NCBI RefSeq assembly: GCF_029542625.1
Contig: NZ_CP120733.1
Coordinates: 496,001 to 560,000, forward strand
Length of the DNA: 64,000 nucleotides
Direction of reading: 5' to 3'
From: Tepidibacter hydrothermalis
Lineage (GTDB): Bacteria > Bacillota > Clostridia > Peptostreptococcales > Peptostreptococcaceae
Position numbers and translations under genes: made by a program. Shown here piece after piece: positions 41,852-52,688 of this stretch; position 1 is the stretch's first letter; each line of letters opens with the position of its first letter. The notes beneath the pieces were generated by a model. It saw nothing but the letters and a program-made list of their open reading frames with translations, had not been told where the DNA came from and did not search any database.

Positions 41852-41914
41852 ATGTAATAAAAGTCTAAAAAATTAAAAATTTAATTAGATTGAGATATAA
41901 AAGGAGGAAATATT

Positions 41915-42901
41915 ATGTTTAAAAAAAATGTATCATATATTTTGATTTGTGTGATTATGTGTACTCTTTTAAGTGCTTGTAGTGTTTCTGACACTTTACA
42001 AGGATCTAGTTCAAAAATTGATACTGAAAAGTACAATTCTTATATAACTTTAAGTAATTATATGACTGGATGGTTAGATCAAGGTCTAACTATGTACTTT
42101 AAAGAGTTTGGAATTGAAGAGCAAATTAAAATTGACAAAAATTTTGATAGTTTTCAAACAATGCCTATTCTACAAGGTCATAAAGATGACGTAGAAGCAT
42201 GTATTGAATATGCTTCAAAGAAGCCTTCTTTTGGTGCTGCAGATGATTCTGTAAAGGCTTTATGTCCAAAACTTAAAGAATTGATGAACACTTTAAATGA
42301 AATACAAAATTATTATAGTACAAAATCTTTTGTAGATGATGATTTTGCTAAGGGAAAAGAATTACATAAAAAAATATACACTCAATATAATGAATATGTT
42401 GCCTTAGCTGAAACATTTTTCTCTGAGCTTAGTGTTATAACAGAACAAAAAAATAAGGAAGATTTAGAGAGTTTAAAGAAAAGTGATTATATGATAAGAT
42501 ATCATGCTATGAGTATTGTAATGAGAGCACAAGATATACAAATGGCATTTTATGAAGCGAAAGTTAATGATAGCAATATTCTAGATTTTGATGTTAATAA
42601 ATATAAAGAAAAATATGATCTGTTAACAGAAGATATTAATAAGTTTATGGAGTATTCAAAGGATGATGAAAGATTAAAAAAAGAAGGTTTAGAAGCTAAT
42701 CCATTTATAGGAAACTTCGAGAGTGATGTTGAAAGAATGAAGGTTACAGCTACAGACATTATGGAAATTTTAAAGACAAAGGATACAAGTATAAATAGTG
42801 ACACAAAAGGAAAAGTAACAACTGGAGGAAGAAATGCTCCTTTAAACACTTTTAACACAAAACTTTCTTCTGTAATTAATTCTTATAACAATATGAATTA
42901 A
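41915..42901 (+). CDS. DUF3829-like lipoprotein, first of a tandem pair
   Basis: A 328-residue helical lipoprotein with lipobox LLSAC (Cys22). Conserved features are YNSYITLSNYM, CIEYASKKPSF, LKELMNTLNEIQNYYSTKSF and DDDFAKGKELHKKI, the pattern of DUF3829 proteins. It would be an all-helical bundle on the outer face of the membrane; no activity is known. AAAGGAGG precedes the ATG. The next gene is a clear paralogue beginning 29 bp later. Confidence 0.8.
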   Translation: MFKKNVSYILICVIMCTLLSACSVSDTLQGSSSKIDTEKYNSYITLSNYMTGWLDQGLTMYFKEFGIEEQIKIDKNFDSFQTMPILQGHKDDVEACIEYASKKPSFGAADDSVKALCPKLKELMNTLNEIQNYYSTKSFVDDDFAKGKELHKKIYTQYNEYVALAETFFSELSVITEQKNKEDLESLKKSDYMIRYHAMSIVMRAQDIQMAFYEAKVNDSNILDFDVNKYKEKYDLLTEDINKFMEYSKDDERLKKEGLEANPFIGNFESDVERMKVTATDIMEILKTKDTSINSDTKGKVTTGGRNAPLNTFNTKLSSVINSYNNMN

Positions 42902-42930
42902 TATAATTTCCATATTAGGAGGTAAACTTT

Positions 42931-43932
42931 GTGATAAAAAGAAATCTTTTCATTATAATGATATTCACAATTGTTTGTAGTTTATTGACTTCGTGTGGAT
43001 CTATTGAAGATGCATATAACAATATCAATGAAGAAATATCTGAAAAAAAGAACTCTATATCAAATGACTCAGAGTCTTTAGAAAACCAAAAATATACTGC
43101 TTATATTTCTCTAAATAATTTTATTACACGAAATTTAGAAAAATCTTTGGACTATTATTTTGATAAGTTTGGAGATACTGAGGAAATTAAAGTTGATAAA
43201 AATTCTAATCTTCAAAATGGTATTCTTTTGCAATTAAATAAGAAAGAGTTAGAGGAAAACTTAAAATATGCTTCAAAGAATCCTTCTCTTGACAAAATTG
43301 ATAAATGTGTAAAAGAATTGGATCCAAAGTTAAAAGAACTGATAGATTTGATAGATGAAGCTGATTCATATTATAAATTGAAATCTTATATGGATGATGA
43401 TTTTGTTAAAGGTAAATCATTACATAAGAAAATATGTTTACAATATAATGAAGTCAAACCTTTAGCTAAAAAATTCTCATCTGAATTTGAGAGTGCTTTT
43501 TTGAAAAAAAGTAATAAGGATTTAGAAAACTTTAAGAAAAATGATTATATGATAAGATATTATGCTTTGAGCGTTATATTAAGAGCTAAGGATTTGGAGA
43601 CTGAACTTAACGATCAAGGTATTACTTGTGAAAACGTATCGGATTTGGATGTTGATAAATTTAAAGAAAAATATAATTTGCTAGTTGAAGACACTAATAA
43701 ATTTCTTGATTACTCAAAAGACGCAGAGAGAATCAAGAAAGAAAAGCTTGATCCAAATTTTGAATATGCAAATGTATTTAAGTATCGTATAACAGATGTT
43801 AAGGCAGCAGCTACTGATATTTTAATAAGATCACAGAAAGAAAACAAAAATAATATTAGCAAAGATGGAACTCCAGAAAATTATACTGATACAATTAAAG
43901 ATGCAGTTTCTGAGTATATAAAAATAGAGTAG
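42931..43932 (+). CDS. DUF3829-like lipoprotein, second of a tandem pair
   Basis: A 333-residue paralogue of the preceding gene. It has lipobox LLTSC (Cys22), YTAYISLNNFI, YASKNPSL, LIDEADSYYKLKSYMDDDF and KGKSLHKKICLQYNE at equivalent places. By eye the two share well over a third of their residues, so duplication is old. The start is GTG at 42931, behind TTAGGAGG. It ends before a strong terminator. Confidence 0.8.
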   Translation: MIKRNLFIIMIFTIVCSLLTSCGSIEDAYNNINEEISEKKNSISNDSESLENQKYTAYISLNNFITRNLEKSLDYYFDKFGDTEEIKVDKNSNLQNGILLQLNKKELEENLKYASKNPSLDKIDKCVKELDPKLKELIDLIDEADSYYKLKSYMDDDFVKGKSLHKKICLQYNEVKPLAKKFSSEFESAFLKKSNKDLENFKKNDYMIRYYALSVILRAKDLETELNDQGITCENVSDLDVDKFKEKYNLLVEDTNKFLDYSKDAERIKKEKLDPNFEYANVFKYRITDVKAAATDILIRSQKENKNNISKDGTPENYTDTIKDAVSEYIKIE

Positions 43933-43966
43933 AAAATCGCATTTGAAAAAATATTGATATATAGTT

Positions 43967-44012
43967 AATGCGTTGATTGAGAAGATATAAATTTTCTCTT
44001 CAACGCATTTTA
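43967..44012 (+). terminator. Terminator of the DUF3829 pair
   Basis: AATGCGTTGA (43967-43976) pairs with TCAACGCATT (44000-44009), with an inner AGAA/TTCT pair. Confidence 0.75.
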
Positions 44013-44199
44013 TTTTGTAATCAAAAGCAATATATAGTTTTAAAGTACTATTTAAACAAATTTTGGGAAAATATTATTGCAAATATTTTGAAGTAAATAT
44101 ATAATTAACAAACGCGCGTTACAATAAAATACATAAATTTGCATAGTTTTACAAATAAAATATCTTCATTAGAAATAATCAAGAGGAGGAAAATCAAGT

Positions 44200-46212
44200 A
44201 TGAAATCTATAAAAATCAGGTTGATTACTATTTTTACATTAATACTATTGATATCATCAGGATTATTAGGTGTTCTAGCTATAAGAAATTCTTCAAAAGC
44301 ACTTCTTACAAAAAATGAAGAAACACTATTAAATACTGCTATTGAGGGAAGTAAATATGTTCAAGCTCGTATTAATACTCAAAAACTATATATAGAAACT
44401 ATTGCACAAAATCCAATTATAACCAGCCAAGATGTTTCATGGGAAGCAAAAGTAAACTTTTTAGAAGAAGAAGCTAAGAGAACTGGATATACTAGGTTTG
44501 CGTTTGCAGATACTAAAGGACAAGCTATAATGTTTGACTATAGTAAAACTATGATAAATATTAAGGATAGAAAATATTATAAAGATGCATTATCTGGAAA
44601 AACATCTTTTTCAGACATAATAGTTAGCAAATTAGGTGATGGAGCGATTCTTATATTTGCAACACCTGTAAAGCAAAATGGTGAAACTATAGGGGTATTT
44701 TATGGATGGAGAGATGGTTTGGCTTTAAGCCAAATTGTAAAGGACATCAAATATGGGGAACATGGATATGCATATATAATTAATAGAGAAGGAATAATTA
44801 CAGGACATAAAGATACAGAGTTAGTTATTAAAAGATCTAACCCTATTGAAGATGCAAAAGATAACCCTGATCTAGGAGAATTTGCTAAAATTATAGAAGA
44901 ACGCATGATTAAAGGTGAATCAGGAGTAGATAAATATCTATATGAAGGAAAAGTAAGAATGATGGGATTTGCTCCAATCAAAGATAGTCCTTGGGTTATA
45001 GCCGTAGCTGTAGAAAAAGATGAAGTTTTAGCGGGAGTTAATAGATTAAGAGATGGTCTAGGTGTTATAACTATAATTATTATTTTAGTAGGTATAGTTA
45101 TTACTTATTTTGCAAGTGGTATGATTGCAGATCCTATCAAGATACTATCTCAAATTATAGATCAGTTATCAAAATATAATTTAACAGTTGATAAAGAGTC
45201 AAAGGCTTTTACATATTTAAAACGCAAAGATGAGATAGGATTAATTGCAAATTCTTTACTAATAATGCAGACAAATCTTGTTCATATAATTAAGGATATA
45301 TCAGATAAATCTGAACAAGTGTCATCCTCATCAGAAGAACTAAACGCCACAAGTGAACAATCATCAATAGCTGCACATGAAGTAGCTCGAACAATAGAAG
45401 AAATAGCACATGGAGCAAGCGAACAAGCTAAGAATACAGAAGATGGTGCAGTGCATATTAATCAGCTAGGAAAGCTAATAGAAAAAGATCAAAAACATGT
45501 AATAAACTTAAATGCTTCGGCTGATGAAGTAAGTACATTGAAGGATGAAGGACTAAAAGCCTTAAATGATTTAGTAGAAAATACAAAGATTAATAATAAA
45601 GCAGCTAAAGATGTAAATGACATAATCATAAATACTAATGATAGTGCAGAAAAAATTGAAAAAGCAAGTCAGATGATTAAGAGTATAGCTGACCAAACCA
45701 ATTTATTAGCACTTAATGCAGCTATAGAGGCAGCAAGAGCGGGAGAATCAGGAAAAGGTTTTGCAGTGGTAGCTGATGAAATAAGAAAATTAGCAGAGCA
45801 ATCTAATGCCTTTACAGATGAAATAGCAACTGTTATTCAGGATCTTATAAGCAAAACAGTACATGCAGTTAATACTATGAACGAAGTAGGTAAAATTGTA
45901 GAGTCACAAGCAAATATTGTAGAGGTGACTAATCAAAAATTTGAAGGAATTGCAACCTCTATTGAAAATATGAAAAAAGTATTAAATCTTATAAATGAAT
46001 CAGGTAACGAAATGGAAGCTAAAAAAGATCAGATTATCCAAATTATAGATAATCTTTCAGCTATCTCTGATGAAAATGCAGCAGGAACAGAGGAAGTTTC
46101 TGCATCTGTTGAAGAACAAACTGCTTCTATGAATCAAATTAGCAATGCTAGTGAAACATTGGCTAAACTAGCAGAAGAGATGCAGTCTAGTGTTTCTAAG
46201 TTTAAACTATAG
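44200..46212 (+). CDS. Methyl-accepting chemotaxis protein with dCache sensor
   Basis: A 670-residue chemoreceptor: TM1 about 7-27, a large extracellular double-Cache domain (about 35-280, with [15 protein letters not shown] and [16 protein letters not shown]), TM2 about 283-305, HAMP (306-360) and the signalling hairpin [22 protein letters not shown] then [19 protein letters not shown]. Cache domains commonly bind amino acids or organic acids. GAGGAGG precedes the ATG. It stands alone. Confidence 0.93.
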   Translation: MKSIKIRLITIFTLILLISSGLLGVLAIRNSSKALLTKNEETLLNTAIEGSKYVQARINTQKLYIETIAQNPIITSQDVSWEAKVNFLEEEAKRTGYTRFAFADTKGQAIMFDYSKTMINIKDRKYYKDALSGKTSFSDIIVSKLGDGAILIFATPVKQNGETIGVFYGWRDGLALSQIVKDIKYGEHGYAYIINREGIITGHKDTELVIKRSNPIEDAKDNPDLGEFAKIIEERMIKGESGVDKYLYEGKVRMMGFAPIKDSPWVIAVAVEKDEVLAGVNRLRDGLGVITIIIILVGIVITYFASGMIADPIKILSQIIDQLSKYNLTVDKESKAFTYLKRKDEIGLIANSLLIMQTNLVHIIKDISDKSEQVSSSSEELNATSEQSSIAAHEVARTIEEIAHGASEQAKNTEDGAVHINQLGKLIEKDQKHVINLNASADEVSTLKDEGLKALNDLVENTKINNKAAKDVNDIIINTNDSAEKIEKASQMIKSIADQTNLLALNAAIEAARAGESGKGFAVVADEIRKLAEQSNAFTDEIATVIQDLISKTVHAVNTMNEVGKIVESQANIVEVTNQKFEGIATSIENMKKVLNLINESGNEMEAKKDQIIQIIDNLSAISDENAAGTEEVSASVEEQTASMNQISNASETLAKLAEEMQSSVSKFKL

Positions 46213-46265
46213 GAATTTAAACAATCTCATAAAATTAACACAAAATAGAAAATACAATGTACTTT

Positions 46266-46292
46266 GGCTTGAAAATTAATATTTTCAAGCCT
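46266..46292. terminator. Bidirectional terminator between chemoreceptor and MarR gene
   Basis: GGCTTGAAAAT (46266-46276) pairs with ATTTTCAAGCC (46281-46291); Ts follow on the plus strand and As precede. Confidence 0.75.
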
Positions 46293-46310
46293 TTTAATTT
46301 AAAATATAGT

Positions 46311-46790
46311 TTATTTATTATTTTTTTTATTCTTTAAATAACTTCGCTGTTCTCCACGTTTTACAAGCTTCCAGTCATCTTCAATATTTAACCTCATTCG
46401 GTGTAGCAAGTTGAAAATTAATGATTTTTCTTTATCATCAAAACCTGTTAAAGCTATTTTAGTTGTATATTGTTCTTCTTCTATAAGAAAATCATAAGCT
46501 TGAAATGCCTTTTTTGTAGGATATAATTTCCATGATCTACGGTCACTTTCGTTAGAAACTTTTTCAATATAATTTTTTTCTACTAGTTTCTTAATTGCTT
46601 TAGCGACGGTAGTTCTATCAACTTTGGTCATATTTGATAACTCTTCTTGGTTAATACCTGGATTTTCGCATACTCTTACAACAAAAATGTATTGTCCTTT
46701 TTCTAACTTTAATTCTCTAAATTCAATATCACTGATTGTATTAGAGCATCTTGCAATCATACCTATTTCACGCATTGTTAAATAATCCAT
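46311..46790 (-). CDS. MarR-family regulator, cotranscribed with a GNAT gene
   Basis: A 159-residue winged-helix protein: NPGINQEELSNMTKVDRTTV then AKAIKKLVEKNYIEK (recognition helix), followed by SDRRSWKLYPTKK (wing). It is 23 bp downstream of the acetyltransferase gene on the minus strand. Two ACTTGAAAGTTCAAGT sites upstream of that gene are likely its operators, so it would control its own operon. TTTGGAGG precedes the ATG. Confidence 0.85.
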   Translation of the reverse strand: MDYLTMREIGMIARCSNTISDIEFRELKLEKGQYIFVVRVCENPGINQEELSNMTKVDRTTVAKAIKKLVEKNYIEKVSNESDRRSWKLYPTKKAFQAYDFLIEEEQYTTKIALTGFDDKEKSLIFNLLHRMRLNIEDDWKLVKRGEQRSYLKNKKNNK

Positions 46791-46813
46791 ATTTCCTCCA
46801 AATAAATTTTATC

Positions 46814-47266
46814 TTAATTTATAGTGTTGTTATAAAACATATCTATATGAGGGATACCATCTTCTAGGTACATATCTGAAGCGGTTGAAAATCCTAAAGA
46901 TTTATAAAAGTCAACTAAATAGTTTTGTGCTGAAATTCTAATTTCTTTTTCATTTAAATTGTTCTCTATAAAATCTATAGCTTTTAATAATATATCTCTT
47001 GCTAATCCTTTTCCACGATGTTTTTTATCTACTAGAACTCTTCCTATAGAAATTTCACTGTAAGAAACTCCTTTTTCTAAAATTCTTAAGTAAGCAATAA
47101 TTTTTCCATTATCTATACAAAATAGATGGTATGATTTTTGGTCTTTTTCATCACAATCTTGAAAAATACAAGTTTGCTCTATAATAAAGACTTCATTTCT
47201 TATTCTTAATATTTCATATAATTCATCAGGTGTTAATTCACTAAATTTTTTTATTTTAAAGTTCAA
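46814..47266 (-). CDS. ElaA-type GNAT acetyltransferase
   Basis: About 150 residues. The acetyl-CoA site is IGRVLVDKKHRGKGLARDIL (R/Q-x-x-G-x-G/A), and the N-terminal ELYEILRIRNEVFIIEQTC and IFQDCDEKD match ElaA proteins. Longer reading upstream (from 47341 or 47287) is unlikely: AAAGGGGG lies 8 nt before TTG at 47266, which gives the family's normal length. The substrate is unknown. It is first in an operon with a MarR regulator. Confidence 0.82.
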   Translation of the reverse strand: MNFKIKKFSELTPDELYEILRIRNEVFIIEQTCIFQDCDEKDQKSYHLFCIDNGKIIAYLRILEKGVSYSEISIGRVLVDKKHRGKGLARDILLKAIDFIENNLNEKEIRISAQNYLVDFYKSLGFSTASDMYLEDGIPHIDMFYNNTIN

Positions 47267-47327
47267 TATAGACGCCCCCTTTTTCATTTGTATAAATACT
47301 ATTTTAATTATTTTGTATGAAAAATAT

Positions 47328-47380
47328 ACTTGAAAGTTCAAGTAATTTAATTATAATGGTTTTTACTTGAAAGTTCAAGT
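47328..47380 (-). promoter_or_regulatory. Twin MarR operators
   Basis: ACTTGAAAGTTCAAGT occurs at 47328-47343 and again at 47365-47380. Each has 7-bp perfect arms and a 2-bp centre, and the copies are 37 bp apart. They lie 60 to 115 bp upstream of the GNAT start. A -10-like TATAAA region lies between them and the gene. Confidence 0.8.
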
Positions 47381-47490
47381 ATTTTCAAAATCTAAATATT
47401 TACATAAATATTGAAGGAAGATAAGTAAATATGTCGAAATGATAAATATAAAGAATTTTCTATGAATTCACAGAAAGAGGGGGAGATTTT

Positions 47491-48630
47491 TTGGATAATT
47501 ATATAAAAAAACAGATAAAAGATCTTGTTCCAGGAGATATTATTTTACATCCAGTATATAGAATGGATGGGCTTATGTTAATAGATAGTTATAAGATATT
47601 GTCTTTAGATTTAATTAGAAAGATTAAGAAGCATGATGCTGACGATATTTCAGTATTAGTATCACCTTCATCAGATCAGTTTAAAATTTTTATTGATAAT
47701 AAAGAGTTTCGTGAAAATGAGTTCATAAATGATTTGAGAGATATAATATCTCAATATAATAAAAATCTTGTATTTCCAACACATTTGGATTCGTTACTTA
47801 ATGAATCAACTACTCGAATAGCAAATAACAACTTAAAACTTTTTTATAATAAATCACTATTTACTTCATTTGAAACAAAATTAGAATCAACTAAATTGCA
47901 GAAAAGAGCAAAGTTTATAAAACTAAAACTGCTAAATAAAATAGTAAATGATGATAGTTTGAAAGAGTTAATACAAGGTTTAAAAGAATATAAGGATATA
48001 TTATTTTTACATAGTATAAACACTGCTTCTATGGCATTGATGATTGGTTTAACTCTTGAATTAAGTGATGATGAACTTATAGATCTAGGACTAGCAGCTT
48101 TATTTTCAGATGTAGGTTATACTGAAATTGAAAAAGATGTGTTCGAAAAATACTTAAAGAACCCTCAAAGTGAAGTTAAAGTATTGATTAGGCAAATTGA
48201 AGTTTTTATGAAGGTTTCTTTAAATATACCATTACTTAGAAAAAATTCAATTATCTACGGAGTTTTAGATAGACATGAATATTATAATGGAAATGGATTA
48301 CCAAAAGGAAAAGAAGGTAAAAATATAAGTTTGCTTGGACGAATTCTTTCTATATGTCAAGCTTATGATGTAATGGTTGGTGGCTATTTATATAATGATG
48401 GAATGCTGCCAAGTGAAGCTATACAAATATTGTGGAAAAATAAAGGAAAGCAATTTGATCCTGATATTTTAAGTATATTTATTCACAGAAGTAATTTTTT
48501 CAAAATAGGAGAAAAAATAGTTATAAACAATGAATTAAAAGGAGAGATTGTAGGATTTACAAATTATATTGAAGCTCCTCATCTTCCAATCATAAAAACT
48601 GATAGTGGAACAATTATAGATTTATTGTAA
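47491..48630 (+). CDS. Degenerate HD-GYP-like protein
   Basis: A 379-residue protein with the architecture of cyclic di-GMP phosphodiesterases: an N-terminal domain (1-150, DUF3391-like opening LVPGDIILHPVY) and an HD-GYP fold (about 170-330). Key residues have changed: the HD pair is SD in ALFSDVGYTEIE, and HHE...GYP reads RHEYYNGNGLPKG. Other residues (LHSINTASMAL, GRILSICQAYDVM) are kept. Metal binding is doubtful, so it may be a cyclic di-GMP receptor or inactive. A C-terminal domain (335-379) resembles a small beta barrel. The start is TTG at 47491, behind GAGGGGGAG. Confidence 0.8.
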   Translation: MDNYIKKQIKDLVPGDIILHPVYRMDGLMLIDSYKILSLDLIRKIKKHDADDISVLVSPSSDQFKIFIDNKEFRENEFINDLRDIISQYNKNLVFPTHLDSLLNESTTRIANNNLKLFYNKSLFTSFETKLESTKLQKRAKFIKLKLLNKIVNDDSLKELIQGLKEYKDILFLHSINTASMALMIGLTLELSDDELIDLGLAALFSDVGYTEIEKDVFEKYLKNPQSEVKVLIRQIEVFMKVSLNIPLLRKNSIIYGVLDRHEYYNGNGLPKGKEGKNISLLGRILSICQAYDVMVGGYLYNDGMLPSEAIQILWKNKGKQFDPDILSIFIHRSNFFKIGEKIVINNELKGEIVGFTNYIEAPHLPIIKTDSGTIIDLL

Positions 48631-48846
48631 TTATTAACCTTTCTTAACATAGTTAAATCTAAGTTGAGGAAGGTTTTATTTGTGAAAATTTAAAAGTAGT
48701 ATAAATTTGACTAATCTTAAATTTACATTAAAAAAATCTAAACTCCATTGAAAATATAAGATGCTGTATATATAATTTAAAACACATACATGGTTATACT
48801 ATGCTTATAGAATAAATTGTAAATACAATAATGTGGAGGATTTAGT

Positions 48847-50511
48847 ATGAAAATCTGGAAGAAGGTTTTAATAGTTATGTTAGCAATAATATTAATAGGG
48901 GCATTAGGAGTTGGAGGGTTCATATATTACAAATTAAAAGCGATTATGCCTGATACTCAAATAGAAGCTCAGGTTCAAAAACAATATATAGAAGAAGTTA
49001 AAACATCTAGTAAAAAAACTTTGGATTTTTCACCATTTGAAAAATATATGGGAAAAATTAGTGATGAAAGATATAAAGAGTTAGAAAAACTATTGTTAGA
49101 TAGTGACGTTGCACAAATACAAGAGGGATTTGAAAATAAAGTTTATTCAGTGGAAGAAGTTACTTGTTTTTACCTTAAAAGAATACAAAAATACGATAAT
49201 AAATTAAATACGATAATAGAATTAAATCCAGATAGTATAGAAATAGCTAGAGCATTGGATAAAGAATTAGATAAGGGGAATATAAATGGAAAGCTCTTTG
49301 GGATACCTGTATTATTAAAAGACAATATAGGAACTAAAGATAAAATGCACAATACAGCTGGAGCGAAGGCTTTAGAAAATTCTAAGTCAGATAAGGATGC
49401 GTTTATTGTAAGTAAGATAAGAAAGTCAAACGGAATTATTTTAGGAAAAGCTAATTTAAGTGAGTGGGCTAACTTTATGTCTTTTGATTCATCAAATGGA
49501 TATTCAGCACTTGGAGGTCAAACTCATAATCCATATGGAAAATTTGATGTTGGTGGATCAAGTTCAGGGTCGGCAGCATCAGTAGCAGCTAATTTAACAC
49601 CAATTTCAGTAGGTTCAGAAACAGCAGGGTCTATGATATATCCATCAAGCCAAAACTCAGTTGTAGGAATAAAACCATCATTAGGACTTTTGAGTAGAGA
49701 TAGAATAATACCTATAGCTGAGGCACAGGATACAGCAGGTACTATAGGTAAAAGTGTTAAAGATGCTACTATATTATTTAATGAATTAGTTGGATATGAT
49801 ATTAATGATGTTGAAACTGAAAAGGCTAAAGAGTATGAAAATATTGATTACACTAAGTTCTTAGAGAAAGATGGATTAAAAGGAATGAAAATAGGTCTGG
49901 TAGTAGATGAGGGTGTAGTTGGTAGGTATAGAAATGAAGACAAGGAAATATTAGATAAGGTAGTACAGGATTTAAAAAATTTAGGAGCTGAGGTTAAAGA
50001 AGTTGAATTAGGCGATGAAGCTTTTAATATTAATTATATGAATGTACTTTTACATGGATATAAAAATGATGTAAATCAATATCTTAAAAATATAGGATCA
50101 AATGATATTAAAACTATAGAAGATGTAGTAAAATTCAATAAAGAAGATTTAGAAAATAGGGCTGCATATGGACAAGGTTTAATAGAGATGGCGCAAGAAA
50201 AGAATTTTACTGATGAGGAAATAAAAAAAGAAATTGAAAACAATAGAAAAGTATCGGGTGAGGCCATAGATAAAGTACTAAAGGATAATGATATAGAGGT
50301 ATTATTAACATTAAGTAATTATATTTCTGGTGTTTATGCTCCAGCAGGATATCCAGCTATTACAGTACCAGCAGGATATAGAGAAAGTGGAGAACCATTA
50401 GGGATAACTTTGGTTGCATCCAAGTTTGAAGAAGAGAAATTAATAAAAGCAGCTTATTCATATGAACAAGGTACAAAAAAAAGAAAAGAACCTGATATGA
50501 TTGTAGAGTAA
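48847..50511 (+). CDS. Membrane-anchored amidase (amidase signature family)
   Basis: A 554-residue protein with an N-terminal membrane helix (5-28) and an amidase domain outside the membrane. The Ser-cisSer-Lys triad is visible: Lys in PVLLKDNIGTKD (about 158), then GGSSSGSAASVAANL with both serines (about 238-243), and the downstream SVGSETAGSMIYP. It resembles GatA and extracellular peptide amidases. Substrates could be peptide or fatty-acid amides. TGTGGAGG precedes the ATG. The gene stands alone and ends at a strong terminator. Confidence 0.9.
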   Translation: MKIWKKVLIVMLAIILIGALGVGGFIYYKLKAIMPDTQIEAQVQKQYIEEVKTSSKKTLDFSPFEKYMGKISDERYKELEKLLLDSDVAQIQEGFENKVYSVEEVTCFYLKRIQKYDNKLNTIIELNPDSIEIARALDKELDKGNINGKLFGIPVLLKDNIGTKDKMHNTAGAKALENSKSDKDAFIVSKIRKSNGIILGKANLSEWANFMSFDSSNGYSALGGQTHNPYGKFDVGGSSSGSAASVAANLTPISVGSETAGSMIYPSSQNSVVGIKPSLGLLSRDRIIPIAEAQDTAGTIGKSVKDATILFNELVGYDINDVETEKAKEYENIDYTKFLEKDGLKGMKIGLVVDEGVVGRYRNEDKEILDKVVQDLKNLGAEVKEVELGDEAFNINYMNVLLHGYKNDVNQYLKNIGSNDIKTIEDVVKFNKEDLENRAAYGQGLIEMAQEKNFTDEEIKKEIENNRKVSGEAIDKVLKDNDIEVLLTLSNYISGVYAPAGYPAITVPAGYRESGEPLGITLVASKFEEEKLIKAAYSYEQGTKKRKEPDMIVE

Positions 50512-50514
50512 ACT

Positions 50515-50558
50515 AAAAAAGCCCTAATACTGATAAAAATCAGTATTAGGGCTTTTTA
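50515..50558. terminator. Strong bidirectional terminator
   Basis: AAAGCCCTAATACTGAT and ATCAGTATTAGGGCTTT are exact arms. It separates the amidase from the leftward chemoreceptor gene. Confidence 0.9.
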
Positions 50559-50572
50559 CATAAAATCTTAAA

Positions 50573-51826
50573 TTATAATTTAAATGAATGCATAGATAAT
50601 TTAACATTATTAGCAAGAGTATCTAGCATTTCTATTTGAGAAGTAAGTTCTTCTATAGTGTTAAGTTGTGTTTGACTTGATGCACTAACTTCTTGAGATG
50701 AAGCGGCAGATTGCTCAGCAACTAATGCAATTTGATTTATTGAAGCTATAACTTCATTTATTTTATTTTCTAAATTATGATTTACTTTATATAGATTTTC
50801 TATTTTTTCATTTGAATTCTCAACAAAATCGATTATTCTATTAAATACATTTCTAGCACCTTTTACTGCTGTATTTTGTTGTGCTATTATAGTATTTATT
50901 TCATCTACTTTAGTAGTTGTAGCCTCTGTTTCTTCTTGTATTTTACTAATTAAGTTATGTATTTCTTCAGAAGAGTTTGATGTTTCTAAAGCTAGTTTTC
51001 TTATTTCATCAGCAACTACAGCAAACCCTCTTCCAGCTTCTCCAGCACGAGAAGCCTCGATATTTGCATTTAATGAAAGTAAATTTGTTTGATCTGCTAT
51101 TTTTTTGATAGAGTCAGATATATTTGAAATAAGACCCATTTTTTCATTTAAGTTATATGCTAAATTTGATACTTCTTTTGAAGCATTTTCAGTTTCGTTT
51201 GATTTTTTTTCTAACTTATCTACAACTAGTATACCTTTTTTGCTGTTATCTAAAGCTGCTTTAGAATAATCTCTACTTTCGTTTATTACATTATTAACCT
51301 CATTCATCATAACATTCATATCATTACTTAAATCGATTGTGTTCGATGAATGGGCAGCTTGAGAAGTAGCTCCATTTGCTATATCTTCTATAGCTTGTGA
51401 AACTTCTTTTGCTATGTCTATAGTAGTACTTGATGAATTTTTTATAGATTCTACAGATTCTGACATACTTATAGAAGTTTTATCTACATCACTTATAGTA
51501 TCTGATATTTTTGAAATCATATTATTGAAGCTATTTGATAAAAATCCAATTACATCTTTCGTTTGAATATTTGATCTAACAGTTAAATCTCCATTTTCAC
51601 ATTTTTCCATTAATTTTCCAATATTATGTACTCTTTTTATAAAGTAACTATAAACTATACTTGAAAATATAGACCCTATTATTATCCATATACCCATAAC
51701 CATAAAAATACTTTTATTAACATTGCTACTTATACCCATATTTAAACTAATTTGTACTATAAAAAGTGGTAGTATTGAAAAAAGTACTATTACTGATATT
51801 AATTTCGTTTTGATAGAATTAAACAT
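50573..51826 (-). CDS. Methyl-accepting chemotaxis protein without a large sensor domain
   Basis: A 417-residue receptor: two adjacent membrane helices (about 9-28 and 35-60) with almost nothing between them, HAMP (about 62-115) and the signalling domain with [20 protein letters not shown] then [16 protein letters not shown]. Lacking an extracellular domain, it may sense through the membrane or the cytoplasmic region. TTGGAGG precedes the ATG. An additional AGGAGG lies further upstream, without a gene. Confidence 0.9.
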   Translation of the reverse strand: MFNSIKTKLISVIVLFSILPLFIVQISLNMGISSNVNKSIFMVMGIWIIIGSIFSSIVYSYFIKRVHNIGKLMEKCENGDLTVRSNIQTKDVIGFLSNSFNNMISKISDTISDVDKTSISMSESVESIKNSSSTTIDIAKEVSQAIEDIANGATSQAAHSSNTIDLSNDMNVMMNEVNNVINESRDYSKAALDNSKKGILVVDKLEKKSNETENASKEVSNLAYNLNEKMGLISNISDSIKKIADQTNLLSLNANIEASRAGEAGRGFAVVADEIRKLALETSNSSEEIHNLISKIQEETEATTTKVDEINTIIAQQNTAVKGARNVFNRIIDFVENSNEKIENLYKVNHNLENKINEVIASINQIALVAEQSAASSQEVSASSQTQLNTIEELTSQIEMLDTLANNVKLSMHSFKL

Positions 51827-51929
51827 AATATACCTCCAATTTATATTTCACCCTATATTTTACCTCCTGTATCACATAGTTCTATAAAGATTATTTTATC
51901 ATATTTGATCTATAATTTTTATAGAAATA

Positions 51930-52481
51930 TCATATTTCCCTAAATGTACACAAAATACCAGCCAATGCAGCTCCAAATATATTAAATATCAAATCTAGAT
52001 TAGTATCTAATAGACTGTGTTGATTTTTAGTTTTACATATAATATCTAAGATGAACTCTAAATTTTCTAAAAAAACTCCAATTGTAGTTCCTATTGATAG
52101 CAAAAGAATAAAATTGAATATTTTAGATTTAGAAAAAAACTCAATACTTAAATTTAAAAGTGAATAACAGAACAAAGTGAATGAAAAAGTTCCAAATACA
52201 TGTAAGCCTTTATCAAACCAATTATTGCTTTGATAAAGGTTAAAGTATTGACCAAATAAAATATGTAGTATGGCTGTTATAGTTACTAATACTTTTATAT
52301 AATTTTTTATTATTATTTTCTTTTTATTTTCCAAATAAATAAAAAGTAGATAATTACTATATATGGGTATCCAATTCAAGATAAAATCATATTGCTTTCT
52401 AATTAAAAATCCAATTAATGCAAAAATCATAATTGTTGAAAATGAAATAGTTAAAAATCTTGAAATGTTATTTTTTATCAT
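51930..52481 (-). CDS. YjdF/VanZ-like polytopic membrane protein
   Basis: A 183-residue protein with about five helices. The motifs WFDKGLHVFGTFSFTL and GVFLENLEFILDI, and a conserved acidic pair near the C-terminus (DTNLDLIFNIFGAALAG), occur in DUF2238/YjdF proteins and resemble VanZ. Conserved charged residues in membrane helices suggest a channel or enzyme, not a structural role. AGAGGTG precedes the ATG. It is monocistronic. The family call is moderate. Confidence 0.65.
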   Translation of the reverse strand: MIKNNISRFLTISFSTIMIFALIGFLIRKQYDFILNWIPIYSNYLLFIYLENKKKIIIKNYIKVLVTITAILHILFGQYFNLYQSNNWFDKGLHVFGTFSFTLFCYSLLNLSIEFFSKSKIFNFILLLSIGTTIGVFLENLEFILDIICKTKNQHSLLDTNLDLIFNIFGAALAGILCTFREI

Positions 52482-52688
52482 AAAAACACCTCTTTATTTT
52501 TATTATTTATAATTTATTGTTTCTTTTTTTTTGATATTTAATTATAAAATATATATTTTTTCATACGAAACATGTACAGAATTGTTAACTAATAGATTAA
52601 AGTTTATATATTTTTTTTGTTTATGCATTATAAAATACGTAAAAATGGAAAAAATGTCTAGATGATAGCTAATAGAAAGAGGTGTAGT

